55,945 nucleotides of DNA, from assembly GCF_003205295.1 (NCBI RefSeq), contig NZ_QJRP01000030.1:1-55945 (forward strand). Direction: 5' to 3'. The first letter of the stretch is position 1; each line of letters opens with the position of its first letter. Below are positions 43,701-49,002 of the stretch, piece by piece. The stretch comes from Pseudomonas mosselii (GTDB lineage Bacteria > Pseudomonadota > Gammaproteobacteria > Pseudomonadales > Pseudomonadaceae). Below the pieces are notes generated by a model. The model made no database searches. It saw only the letters and a program-made list of their open reading frames with translations, and had not been told where the DNA came from. The position numbers and the translations under genes are program-made.

Positions 43701-44017
43701 CCAAGGGCATGCCGGTGGTGGCCTCGGTCAATACCGGGGCGATTGCCTCGGCCAGCGCTGCGGCATCGTCGGCGAGCCAGGCCGCCGAAGAGGCAGGCCG
43801 CCAGCAGCAGGCCGCCTCCCGGCAGCGCCAGCCGTCGGTGATCACCGTGCAGGTGCTGGGCTTCGGCGGCGAGCGGCTGGTGCCCGGGCAGGACGGGGCG
43901 AGCCTCAACCCCCAGTACAACCGCCACAGCCCGGTGCAGGTGCTCGGGGCCGGGGCGTTGGATGAGCGGGCGAAGGCACAACTGACCGAGGAGGAGCGGG
44001 GCAACCTGTTGCTATGA
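31766..44017 (+). CDS. Giant two-partner-secretion exoprotein (TpsA, filamentous haemagglutinin family, PdtA-like)
   Basis: 4083 residues from the ATG at 31766 (AAGGAACC upstream). Signal region: basic stretch, then PLAQAIALLMLAGSAQA with cleavage near residue 42. A Gln-rich linker precedes the TPS domain at about 160-260, seen in AILNWETFNVGRDTTVRFEQ and VMLINRNGVVFNGTSQVNVR. A very long beta-helical body follows, with degenerate repeats such as LASAGGDI and an LPAGT-rich stretch near residues 2750-2900. The C-terminus matches the DUF3739-type end, with ASLNPQYNRHSPVQVLGAG. Cysteines are rare; two close pairs occur, Cys1994/1999 and Cys2989/2996. Such proteins are secreted through a cognate TpsB barrel and act in adhesion, biofilm or contact functions. 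No tpsB gene is in the window. It most resembles phosphate-regulated PdtA. Confidence 0.95.
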   Translation: MSRGMPKPALLASAIQRRGEPPRLKPLAQAIALLMLAGSAQAAQPFSSGWFAAKGASSAPSGAAGAGGAGQVLPGSPPPLAQQQRLNQQFQRSVNNLNNTVAAIAAQQAAQANGRTLAQVQPQVVPNGLGEGGLKVDENPLTQGWLNAKAPQQSQAGGKTQVRIEQTADKAILNWETFNVGRDTTVRFEQQADWAVLNRVNDPAARPSQIHGQIEAPGTVMLINRNGVVFNGTSQVNVRNLVAAAAQVSDEQFTQRGLYFDSSASQATFTNAAGKVLVERGAQIRTQEPSSSTSGGGYVLLLGSEVGNDGQIIAGKGQATLAAADDFYIRRGQGTEANRYSTTRGNEVAGSLRPGSSAGTVSNSGLIQAAGGDITLTGHQVRQQGVILASTSVDRRGSIHLLNAASDATGSVSFERGSVTAVLLDDSAALDSQREASRAGVNGSNGNLATGRFDNLSTVIDRPEQSRVEVVSGGTVHFQDGSLTLATGGQVAVSSGRRSLVDEGARLDVAGALGVKVAMQSNVIKINVQGNEQRDAAGNRDKGGLINSDVWVDVRELVHVAAGVNGHASDRWYTAGGLLEVGGYLGTRSHGVGEWMAQGGTVTFTGQDLVTRAGAEINLSGGTLAVQDGYVRQSWLRGEDGRLYELSRAPGDLLYSGLYQGFEDHSARWAQTRVFYNPLIAPQQRFEQGYTVGRDAGSLVVATQGALLDGRLVGETWQDERQVQAPVAGLDGYKQVHSARARGAQLVIGQQLPGYLTESKDLAFSLTPVLRQVTLGVGNRGASADVQLQAPLDEQRRGRLLLDSELLNGFALGGLSIAASESVQVDQALHLADGGQLTLYAPQVRVAADLNAKGGQMMLGDVLRQREGADLRDIALATPAGLRAQVLVGEGVRLDVGGARSDREDAGAMAWRNAGSLSLRSSGDVLLGQASVLDVSGGVVRGERNQLRGGSGGNLTLQAGVFNASGDGRLRLDGELRGHGSNGAGTLDLQAERVRIGGVADASALSLGEDFFNRGFAHYAVRGTRQLTVAEGAQVQVTRPVELLDASLPVGDQATLWLAPQVRENAIKGELGLRAGASLSLAAGDTRLAQADREAALLEVRRGASIGVDPLQSIALSSTAQLNLDGSLLAAGGKVSLLQALPETVVSGVQESLHNRAIRLGSEALIDVSGQALTALDSQGRRYGRVTAGGNIVIGGQIDHAKGTSDGAYLFVDIVRGARLRADGASAVLDIRGQGPLAMASAGGSISLASSYGLRLDGTLSARSGGVGAAGGSLGVALDTGLYRKDGLEDGLNVPRELVLGRGAGTDQRLRYGHARLDVDAVERGGFANLALLSDGVLAFDGSLALDLAQGLQLYAGSLVLANGSADDSSIRLRAPYVRLAGSNHLGGDQTVRPTVKGGLSQQASNALLQVEANLLEVRDELSLGARGNLALSSGQHLQFDRRGFALTRLRSEGDIRFLGREIASSPTDLSSNADLELLAAQLYPVSGAYARVRTTQDATLRVGRVGATTPQAPLSVFGRLALVAGQVEQGGVVRAPLGQVLLGDTGEIGQEVRLLPGSITSVSAAGLRMPYGGTVDGLSYRYDGKPVNLIGGTGDIDHGVVLAGKRIDVQAGALIDLAGGGELSGAGFVSGRGGSTDARFHPLMQLDADGRLVLPSLSSNPVYAIVPGLAGDYAPLAGEAGVTDPAIGQRITLDQGIPGLAAGTYTLLPASYALLPGAFRVELNGLAMAGQRGISQAMRNGSWTTSGSLSVAHTDIRQPLSGQVILTAADTLRRYSQYNEMSYAAFVKADALAKGVPRAALEADGKWLTLRLKPNADPETTFRFAGQARFDAARGGRGGSVAVLGVDAIEILADGQVSDWLQPNRVALRASDLSALKAPRLSIGARPEVLYGQGGNMMRFKESTADILVRSGAELRAGEVFLATDRARGAIVVEQGASIITLGQGAVPFDANDGFLIDPNAHGLLALSNGRLDVLPSVAGDVFAPGSILIGDCPSGNCAGMTRLYSDGSLFAATDRTFNLDDQVSFGTRHLGLAVGRINVGSTAALAAAANAGVLGQGLTLNQQVLDRLFQGSTVGGIPALQTLSLTAADSLNFFGSSVLDTYDPLTGRNRVQQLILGTPAIYGLGQASERATIHTGNLVWNGARTLPGAPIAGGAGSGDGVLELRVENLTFGYGPASQPDGTASMSRQTLGFSQVDIRASRQVSANHSGALQVYHQRGAWQSEGGFQYSGGDLLVDTPLWTGSAGSINRISAGGLLCVSGGGGALASGRDGVGAELALSGQQVLLDGTFSLPSGKLSVSAQQALVLGERSRIDLAGRSLTFNDVTQYSWGGELLLASAGGDIRQASGSLVDLSAANNRAGRVSATALGGQVSLLGQLLGSASGDYDAGGTRVPYAEGSVAIRARQVDDFAGLNQRLNRDQVFGARSFQITQGDLAIGSELKAREISLSLDNGQLTVTGTVDASGAQVGSIRLAAGHGLTLAAGAVLDAHGSLLRVDSSGAIIDAPNRALIELASGDGVLTLSPGARLDLRHGTASAQHDGRARGSLVLTAPRAGSDVAGDIAIDARGRLDIQGAQSIAVVGQQRYTDAPDGGTAASGRPYQYIDQAYLDGKHARSVLFVNAALANRDLLDNRLAGLNNAAYAKALHLRPGVEIATRDGQTDLVVRGDLDLSGHRYASLNPATAQTLLRGSGEVGHLALRAGGNLEVHGSISDGFLPPELATGSERMDGRGWILIPGKQPFDSDLVIPRSGVELAAGTRYPAGSTLNFDLPFADTSLPANTRLPGVLTLASAVTLPAGTVLDAAVRDASGNVLHAAGTLFEQAVTLAADTRLDAGSRLPVSVAVRGGVWRKGAALPAGGLTQRGALALAVGALLPAGTDVKLPTGVFWVDLRQEIAGQQGRNWALGQMLPEGSQSWSMRLVAGADLGAADSRITRPEPEAGALRLADQHYIASRVIETSKPIISYFWTNLAVGRVPGQPVPSNLLALCTARPTWCLKVETPGGVTKAEITPQTQLYSVLRTGTGDLELLSAGDWRMDSLYGVYTAGTQAPALLEQGIDPHQLARGRQADGSVLGALGAAYESTTGQYRAWYPQQGGNLLIAAGGDLTGNLVGPKPTDLVTRRQASSAAVGNWLWRQGQADAGTPAAWWLNFGSFAQDPASSQALPYLVGFTGFGTLGGGNLDVRVAGAAGLVRSSGVDVVDVQRSQGLNLVVASTGRVTVDGRLVQSGGGDLDLRVGGGLNAGVSAVTAADTLVDLQGALVNLRGAMQVEAANMGLLQSIYGSYGVEHDNSESRAYDPYTATRAKAWGGITLMPGDAGVRLRSRGDLVVQGVGDPGRVPLFNSTPFNADNGAQMTGRGSSWFSLWTPRTSVELVSLGGNLAPIVHDNLRVATRNLPIHGGRVFYPTALSATAVSGNLYYGNSVQSSADVASATSLMTAPSGSTRLQLLAGNSIYAGGYAVSQSGTDESALPTPLRPAFLGTSTGNLILSTNLHGDLPRNTWEYPLYTFGLNTYVDGSVRPSQPVRFYALDGDILGLNSGEIIDYSLRGLKLYQGSGAVRIMAGRDIVNAGTALGSQRQAADGMVGGGGDSTTYSSGNLFIHGDSRDVSLVSAGRDIRLSTFNVAGPGQLEVVAGRNLYQSGPGVDSAYQEAAITSIGRVGGRGAGNDGASIAIIVGAGQQGPDYAGLLARYLDPQRLADPSHPLAGQPGQVAKVYDQELLAWLRARFAFEGDSEAGRAFLATLPAEQQRIFARQVYFAELREGGREYNDAAGPRTGSYLRGRQAIAALFPERDVAGNPISYGGSATFYGGAGIHTDFGGDIQVLTPGGQQVFGIEGEAPPSTAGVITQGSGDIQLYSQGSILLGQSRIMTTFGGSILGWSAQGDINAGRGSKTTVVYTPPKRTYDLWGNVGLAPSVPSTGAGIATLNPIAEVPPGDIDLIAPLGTIDAGEAGIRVSGNVNIAALQVVNAANIQVQGDAKGMPVVASVNTGAIASASAAASSASQAAEEAGRQQQAASRQRQPSVITVQVLGFGGERLVPGQDGASLNPQYNRHSPVQVLGAGALDERAKAQLTEEERGNLLL

Positions 44018-44077
44018 GGCGAGGCGGGCAGCGGCGATGAGCCAGTGGCACTGGTCTTCGCTGCTGCCGTCGGCGCG

Positions 44078-45088
44078 TTATCGCCTGGCTTCATCCACCT
44101 CTGTCGGGTCCGCTTTCTTGTCACGGGTGCGTAGCAGCGACAGCAGCACGCCACCGAGCAGCAGGCCGAAGGTCACGCCCAGCGAGACCCCGGCTGGCAC
44201 CTTGCCCACCAGCCCGTGCCAGAAGATCTTGCAGCCGATGAAGATCAGCACCAGCGCCAGCGCGTACTTGAGGTAGACGAAACGATGCATCAGCGCTGCC
44301 AGGGCGAAGTACAGCGAGCGCAGGCCGAGGATAGCGAAGATGTTCGAGGTGTAGACGATGAACGGATCCTGGGTGATGGCGAAGATTGCCGGCACGCTGT
44401 CGACGGCAAACACCAGGTCGGCCAGCTCGATCAATACCAGGGCCAGGAACAGCGGCGTGGCATAGCGGATCGCCCGTGTTGCTCCGGGCGGGGTGAGCTG
44501 GACGAAGAAGTGCCGGCCATGCAACTGGTCGGTGACGCGCATGTGCCGGCGCACGAAGCGCAGCACCGGGTTGTTGGCCAGGTCCGGGTGGGCGTCGTCC
44601 TTCGACAGCGCCATCTTCACTCCGGTGAACAGCAGGAAGGCGCCGAAGAGGTACAGCACCCAGGCGAAGTGCTGCACCAGCGCGGCGCCCACGCCGATCA
44701 TGATCGCCCGCAGCACCACCACCCCGAGGATGCCCCAGAACAGCACGCGGTGCTGGTAGCGGCGGGGGATGGCGAAGAAGCTGAAGATCATCGCCATGAC
44801 GAACACGTTGTCCATCGACAGCGACTGCTCGACCAGGAAACCGGTGTAGAACTCCAGCGCCGGTTGTGCGCCCAGCTCATGCCAGACCCACAGGCCGAAC
44901 AGTACGCCGACGCTGAAGTAGCCCGAATACAGCAACAGGCTTTCGCGCATCTCGATCTCGCGGTCCTGGCGGTGCAGCACACCCAGGTCGAGGACCAGCA
45001 AGGCGATGACGATGGTGATGAAGACCAGCCACAACCAGGCGCTGGTGCCGAGAAAAGGCGTGAAGAGGAAATGCTGCAGAGCCGTCAT
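44078..45088 (-). CDS. TerC-family integral membrane protein
   Basis: 336 residues, about nine membrane helices. The two acidic motifs of the family are present: EQSLSMDNVFVMAMIF and ELADLVFAVDSVPAIFAITQ, followed by DPFIVYTSNIFAILGLRSLY. A cytoplasmic loop at about 170-210 is hydrophilic. Members are linked to tellurite resistance and, for Alx/MeeF-type proteins, to manganese export during protein secretion. AAGGAGG precedes the ATG. I looked for a yybP-ykoY manganese riboswitch upstream and did not find its core. It converges on the TpsA gene with 60 bp between stops. Confidence 0.93.
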   Translation of the reverse strand: MTALQHFLFTPFLGTSAWLWLVFITIVIALLVLDLGVLHRQDREIEMRESLLLYSGYFSVGVLFGLWVWHELGAQPALEFYTGFLVEQSLSMDNVFVMAMIFSFFAIPRRYQHRVLFWGILGVVVLRAIMIGVGAALVQHFAWVLYLFGAFLLFTGVKMALSKDDAHPDLANNPVLRFVRRHMRVTDQLHGRHFFVQLTPPGATRAIRYATPLFLALVLIELADLVFAVDSVPAIFAITQDPFIVYTSNIFAILGLRSLYFALAALMHRFVYLKYALALVLIFIGCKIFWHGLVGKVPAGVSLGVTFGLLLGGVLLSLLRTRDKKADPTEVDEARR

Positions 45089-45337
45089 GAGCCCCTCCTT
45101 GATTGTCGACGTTGCATGGCAACAGTGATTCCGACATGGCGGCGCAAACCGTCAGAGGGGCCCGGCATCACATGTTTTTGAGCCTAGTCGCGATCGTTGG
45201 GCTTGCCGAATGGCAGGCTGTTACATTTCTTTGCCTGGATCCAATGTCAAGCGGCGCGGCGAACTGACGACGCGCTATGCGTTCTGACGGGGCTTGCAGC
45301 GTATCCGTAGGGGGCACATCCCCGGGGCGCCGCCGGC

Positions 45338-46654
45338 CTACCAGGCCAGCGGCTGCTCGAATCCCTTCCAGCACACCCAGCGCCGCACCTCGCCATGGGC
45401 CCCGGTGCCGATCTGCCATTGCGGCCGGCCGCTGTCCAGGGCGATCAGTGAAATGAAGCCGGCATGGCTGGCCACCGCCAGGGTGCGGCCGTCGGCGCTG
45501 ATGTCCATGGCGCTGATGGTCGAGCCGAGGTAGTGCTGCCAGTGCTCGCTGCCGTCCTCGCCAAAGGCGCGCAGGTAGCCATGGGCGTCGCCGACGATGT
45601 ACTCGCCTTCGCGGGTGACGCCTGCGTAGATCCGCGCGCCGTCCTGCAACAGCGGCGTGCGCGGGTCTTCGCTGTAGAAACCGGTGTCCAGCCCCGGCAG
45701 GTCGGCCACCCGCACGCCGATGGTGCCGCCCCGGTAAAAATGGCAGGCGTTGAGGATCAGCTGGTCGCCACGCCGGTTGAACAGGGCGAAGTGCGGGTAT
45801 TCGCTGGCTGGGCCAACTTCGGCGAGGCGCTTGAACTGTTCGTCGAGCACCAGGTGCCGGCCGCACTGCTCGCCTAGGGCAATCAGTCGGCCATCCGGTG
45901 ACAGCGCGGCGTGCTCCATGGCCAGGCACAGGGCTATGTCGTCCGGATCGGTGCCTTGGCGCAGGTCCTCGAGAATCGCCTCCTGACGTGGCAGCAGGCG
46001 CGTAGCGCCGTTGGCGGCGAGCACGAAGATGCCGTCGCTGCTGACCAGCAGGACCCGCTGCCCATCGGGGAAGGGCAGCAGCGCCGTAGGTATCGGCGGC
46101 AGGTCGAGGGGATCGAACGGGTAGCCGGCCGGCAACCCTTCCAGGCCATGGGGCCAGGCCAGCCTGGCCACCTGTGGGCCGCCCCAGCCGTCGGTCACGC
46201 GCACGCCCTCGGCATTGGCCAGGGCGTAGTAGCGCCGCTGCGGGCAGCGGCCGAAGTGCTCGACGCCGATCACCGGAGTGACGCCCTGGTCGTCCAGGCG
46301 CAGCACCTGGCCCCGGTCGAACGGCATGCCGATGCGCGCCAGCAGGCTGCCGTCGTCGAGCAGCAGCAGGTTGCCAATGCCCTGGGCCTGTTCCTCGAAC
46401 AAAGGCACCAGCGGCAGGTGCGCTGGCGGCCAGGCCTCGCGGAACAGCTGACGCTGCGCCGGGTCGACGCCGGGCCGGTTGATGGCTCGTAGCGCCGCCA
46501 GCCAGGCGTCGAGCAGGTGTTCGGTGGCCGCTGCCTGCGGCTCCTCCAGATCGTCCCAGCCTTGCGCACGGCCTTGCGCGACATAGCGGTTGATGGCCTC
46601 GGCGTAGGCGATGACCGCCTCGCGCCACTGCTGCTGGGGGTGCTGCTTGTCCAT
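45338..46654 (-). CDS. Hypothetical protein with beta-propeller-like C-terminal half
   Basis: 438 residues from the ATG at 46654, with AGGAG upstream. The N-terminal ~90 residues are helical (HPQQQWREAVIAYAEAINRY). From about residue 110 there are repeated blade-like strands of the PQQ/WD40 kind: GNLLLLDDGSLLARIG, ALLPFPDGQRVLLVSSDGIF, HAALSPDGRLIALGEQCG, ISADGRTLAVASHAGF and a final YLGSTISAMD. There is no signal peptide, so it is probably cytoplasmic. No enzymatic motif was recognised and the neighbours give no clue. It faces the SotB-type gene across a 218-bp divergent gap. Confidence 0.8.
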   Translation of the reverse strand: MDKQHPQQQWREAVIAYAEAINRYVAQGRAQGWDDLEEPQAAATEHLLDAWLAALRAINRPGVDPAQRQLFREAWPPAHLPLVPLFEEQAQGIGNLLLLDDGSLLARIGMPFDRGQVLRLDDQGVTPVIGVEHFGRCPQRRYYALANAEGVRVTDGWGGPQVARLAWPHGLEGLPAGYPFDPLDLPPIPTALLPFPDGQRVLLVSSDGIFVLAANGATRLLPRQEAILEDLRQGTDPDDIALCLAMEHAALSPDGRLIALGEQCGRHLVLDEQFKRLAEVGPASEYPHFALFNRRGDQLILNACHFYRGGTIGVRVADLPGLDTGFYSEDPRTPLLQDGARIYAGVTREGEYIVGDAHGYLRAFGEDGSEHWQHYLGSTISAMDISADGRTLAVASHAGFISLIALDSGRPQWQIGTGAHGEVRRWVCWKGFEQPLAW

Positions 46655-46872
46655 GGGCGGATCGAACTCCTTGTTCCGCAGGGTGGGGCGATGCAACAAA
46701 ATGGTGCATGAGAGCGCGCATGGTACTCCGTCCGCGCCCGTGGTTGTGAGGTCCGGGCTTGATGCGTACCATGCTAAGCATCCTTCCAATAATCAAACGT
46801 GCGTCACCGGCCTGGAACCTGGGCAGGCGATGTGCGTCCTGTTGCCTTGCCCGCGGAGAAAAACGTCTTCAC

Positions 46873-48087
46873 ATGAATGGTCCCGTACCCACCTCCATGC
46901 CCCCCACAGCCGGCAACGGCAGTTGGCTGAGCGTCATCGCCCTGGCGCTGGCGGCGTTCATCTTCAACACCACCGAGTTCGTCCCGGTGGCGCTGCTCAG
47001 CGATATCGGCCGCAGCTTCGAGATGAGCACCGCGCAGGTCGGCCTGATGCTGACCATCTATGCCTGGGTGGTGGCGCTGGCGTCGCTGCCGATGATGCTG
47101 ATGACCCGCAACATCGAGCGGCGGCGCCTGCTGCTGATAGTGTTCCTGGTGTTCATCGCCAGCCACCTGTTGTCGTGGTTGTCGCAGAGCTTCGCCATGC
47201 TGCTGGTCAGCCGCATCGGCATCGCCCTGGCCCACGCCGTGTTCTGGGCCATCACCGCGTCGCTGGCGGTGCGCGTGGCGCCGCCCGGCCAGCAGGCCAA
47301 GGCGCTGGGCCTTTTGGCCACCGGCACCACCCTGGCGATGGTCATGGGCATCCCGCTGGGGCGGGTGGTGGGTGAGGCGCTGGGCTGGCGCATCACCTTC
47401 CTGTGCATCGCGGGGGTGGCGCTGGCGACCATGCTGTGCCTGATGAAGTCGCTGCCGCTGCTGCCGAGCCAGAACTCCGGCTCGCTGCGCAGCCTGCCGA
47501 TCCTGTTCCGTCGCCCGGCGCTGGTGATCACCTACATGCTGGTGACGCTGGTGATCACCGCGCAGTTCACCGCCTATAGCTACATCGAGCCGTTCGCCCT
47601 GCACGTGGCGCAGATCGGCGGCGAGCGCACCACGCTGCTGCTGTTGCTGTTCGGCGGCGCCGGCGTGATCGGTTCGGTGCTGTTCAGCCGCTACAGCGAG
47701 CGTTTCCCCCATGGCTTCCTGGTGGGTGCCATCGGCGCGCTGGCCGCTTGCCTGCTGCTGCTGTTGCCGCTGTCGGGCGACTTCCCGGTGTTCGCCGGGC
47801 TGAGCATGGTCTGGGGTGTGGCGATCCTGAGCTTCAGCCTGGCCCTTCAGTCCAAGACCCTCAAGCTCGCCTCGGACGCCACCGACGTGGCCATGGCGCT
47901 GTTCTCGGGGATCTACAACATCGGCATCGGCGGCGGCGCGCTGCTGGGCAGCATCGTCAGCAGCCAGCTGGGCGTGGCGCATATCGGCCTGGTCGGTGGC
48001 GGTGTAGCCGTCGTTGGCCTGGTGCTGGCGTTGGCCAGCACCCAGCGCTTTCGCGAAGCCTTGACGCGAGTTCCCGGCCAGGCCTGA
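46873..48087 (+). CDS. sotB: SotB/YdeA-type MFS efflux transporter
   Basis: 404 residues, 12 hydrophobic segments. Characteristic blocks are FIFNTTEFVPVALLSDIGRS at the first helix, AWVVALASLPMMLMTRNIER, and FWAITASLAVRVAPPGQQAK with LGLLATGTTLAMVMGIPLGR. These match the sugar-efflux/arabinose-exporter SotB group. The start at 46873 is chosen because residues before it are unsupported and MNGPVPTSMP opens a short cytoplasmic arm. A 117-bp REP pair follows within 60 bp. Physiological substrate is uncertain; drugs and sugars are both reported for the family. Confidence 0.9.
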   Translation: MNGPVPTSMPPTAGNGSWLSVIALALAAFIFNTTEFVPVALLSDIGRSFEMSTAQVGLMLTIYAWVVALASLPMMLMTRNIERRRLLLIVFLVFIASHLLSWLSQSFAMLLVSRIGIALAHAVFWAITASLAVRVAPPGQQAKALGLLATGTTLAMVMGIPLGRVVGEALGWRITFLCIAGVALATMLCLMKSLPLLPSQNSGSLRSLPILFRRPALVITYMLVTLVITAQFTAYSYIEPFALHVAQIGGERTTLLLLLFGGAGVIGSVLFSRYSERFPHGFLVGAIGALAACLLLLLPLSGDFPVFAGLSMVWGVAILSFSLALQSKTLKLASDATDVAMALFSGIYNIGIGGGALLGSIVSSQLGVAHIGLVGGGVAVVGLVLALASTQRFREALTRVPGQA

Positions 48088-48143
48088 ACCGCGACCTCTG
48101 TAGGAGCAACTGTCTTGCCCAACTGCTAAAGCTAGCGCGATCC

Positions 48144-48260
48144 CTGTGGGAGCGGCCTTGCGTCGCGAAAGGGGCGCGCAGCGGCCCCAGGTTCTGAGCC
48201 ATCCTCGAGATTGCCGGGGCTGCTGCGCAGCCCTTTCGCGACGCAAGGCCGCTCCCACAG
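48144..48260. repeat. 117-bp REP inverted pair, GGAGCGGCCTTGCGTCGCG subtype
   Basis: The outer arms CTGTGGGAGCGGCCTTGCGT (continuing CGCGAAAGGG) and the complement ending GCCGCTCCCACAG enclose GCGCAGCGGCCCC and GGGGCTGCTGCGCAGCCC. Same length and layout as 13119-13235, with compensating changes in the core (TGC to CGT on one arm, matched on the other). Confidence 0.85.
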
Positions 48261-48390
48261 GGGACGGTTCCCTGCGCGAGAGCGCAGCCCGAATGGCTGG
48301 GCGATCTCCTACAGAAAAAGCTCCGGTTCCCGGCACCTCCACCCCTGGGAATCTCTCCCGACTGATCCGTATCAATTCCCCTGACAACAC

Positions 48391-48411
48391 GCGCCCCTGT
48401 AATAGGGGCGC
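48391..48411. promoter_or_regulatory. Perfect hairpin upstream of the RND efflux operon
   Basis: GCGCCCCT-GTAAT-AGGGGCGC: an 8-bp perfect stem with a 5-nt loop and no T-tract after it. It lies 91 bp before the first gene of the operon. It may be a regulator site or part of a leader; not a typical terminator. Confidence 0.4.
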
Positions 48412-48502
48412 TTGTGTATCGGCAAGGCTGCCACTAATATCCAAGCGTTTTCTTGTGTAATTGCCTGTTCTCCCTGGCCAGGCCATCAATACGGACGTTG
48501 AT

Positions 48503-48988
48503 ATGGATTTGCACACCTCCCTGTGGCTGTTCCAGGCCATCCAGGCCGTGGGCCTGGCGTTGTGGCTGAGCATCGCGGTGCTGAACAACCTGCAGGCTTT
48601 CGCCAGTTCCGTCGGCGCCATCGGCGCCACCCTGGCCATGGCGCCGCTGCGCCAGCCGCCGGCCATCGACTTCCCCTTGTTGCGCCGCGCCTGCCAGTCG
48701 ACCGGCCTGGCCCGCGCTGCGCTACTGGTGATCCTGCTGCTGCAGATCGTCGCCAGCCTGGCGGCCTGGGTCGGCTGTTACGGGCTGATCGTCACCCTGG
48801 ACCTGGTCATGGCCCGCGCCTGGTTGAACCTGGCGCTCGCCGCTTTCCTCGCCTTCACCTTCGCCATGCTGCTCGGTGGCCTGTGGTTCGGCTACTGGAT
48901 TCGCCAGGAAGGCCTGCAGCTTACCCATCTGGTGCTGGTGCTGTGGGCGATCCTGGCGTTCTTCCTGTTCAACCTGAATTGGGCCTGA
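48503..48988 (+). CDS. Small four-helix membrane protein (DUF2165-like) heading the RND operon
   Basis: 161 residues from the ATG at 48503. Four hydrophobic segments are visible: FQAIQAVGLALWLSIAVL, AALLVILLLQIVASLAAWVG, a segment in ALAAFLAFTFAMLLGGLWFG and LVLVLWAILAFFLFNLNWA. The pattern recalls the DUF2165 family of predicted small integral membrane proteins, but I am not certain. The gene ends 14 bp before the RND adaptor and is in the same operon. The layout is like MexGHI-OpmD, where a small membrane protein (MexG) precedes the adaptor, although this protein does not look like MexG in sequence. Function unknown. Confidence 0.75.
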   Translation: MDLHTSLWLFQAIQAVGLALWLSIAVLNNLQAFASSVGAIGATLAMAPLRQPPAIDFPLLRRACQSTGLARAALLVILLLQIVASLAAWVGCYGLIVTLDLVMARAWLNLALAAFLAFTFAMLLGGLWFGYWIRQEGLQLTHLVLVLWAILAFFLFNLNWA

Positions 48989-49002
48989 GGCGAGGACGCG
49001 CG

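Larger units (their letters stand above)
48088..48502. other. 415-bp gap between sotB and the RND efflux operon
   Basis: No gene supported. It contains the 117-bp REP pair (48144-48260), a degenerate REP-like stretch at about 48270-48320, and a perfect short hairpin at 48391-48411. The promoter of the efflux operon should lie in its last 100 bases. Confidence 0.6.

Noticed and set aside
41645..43981. 778-residue minus-strand frame, and others, opposite the TpsA gene
   Set aside because: No domain and no start signals; explained by codon bias of the 12-kb gene on the other strand.
45089..45240. yybP-ykoY manganese riboswitch before the TerC gene
   Set aside because: Looked for because alx/terC-type genes often carry one, but the conserved core was not recognisable. 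A covariance search would settle it.
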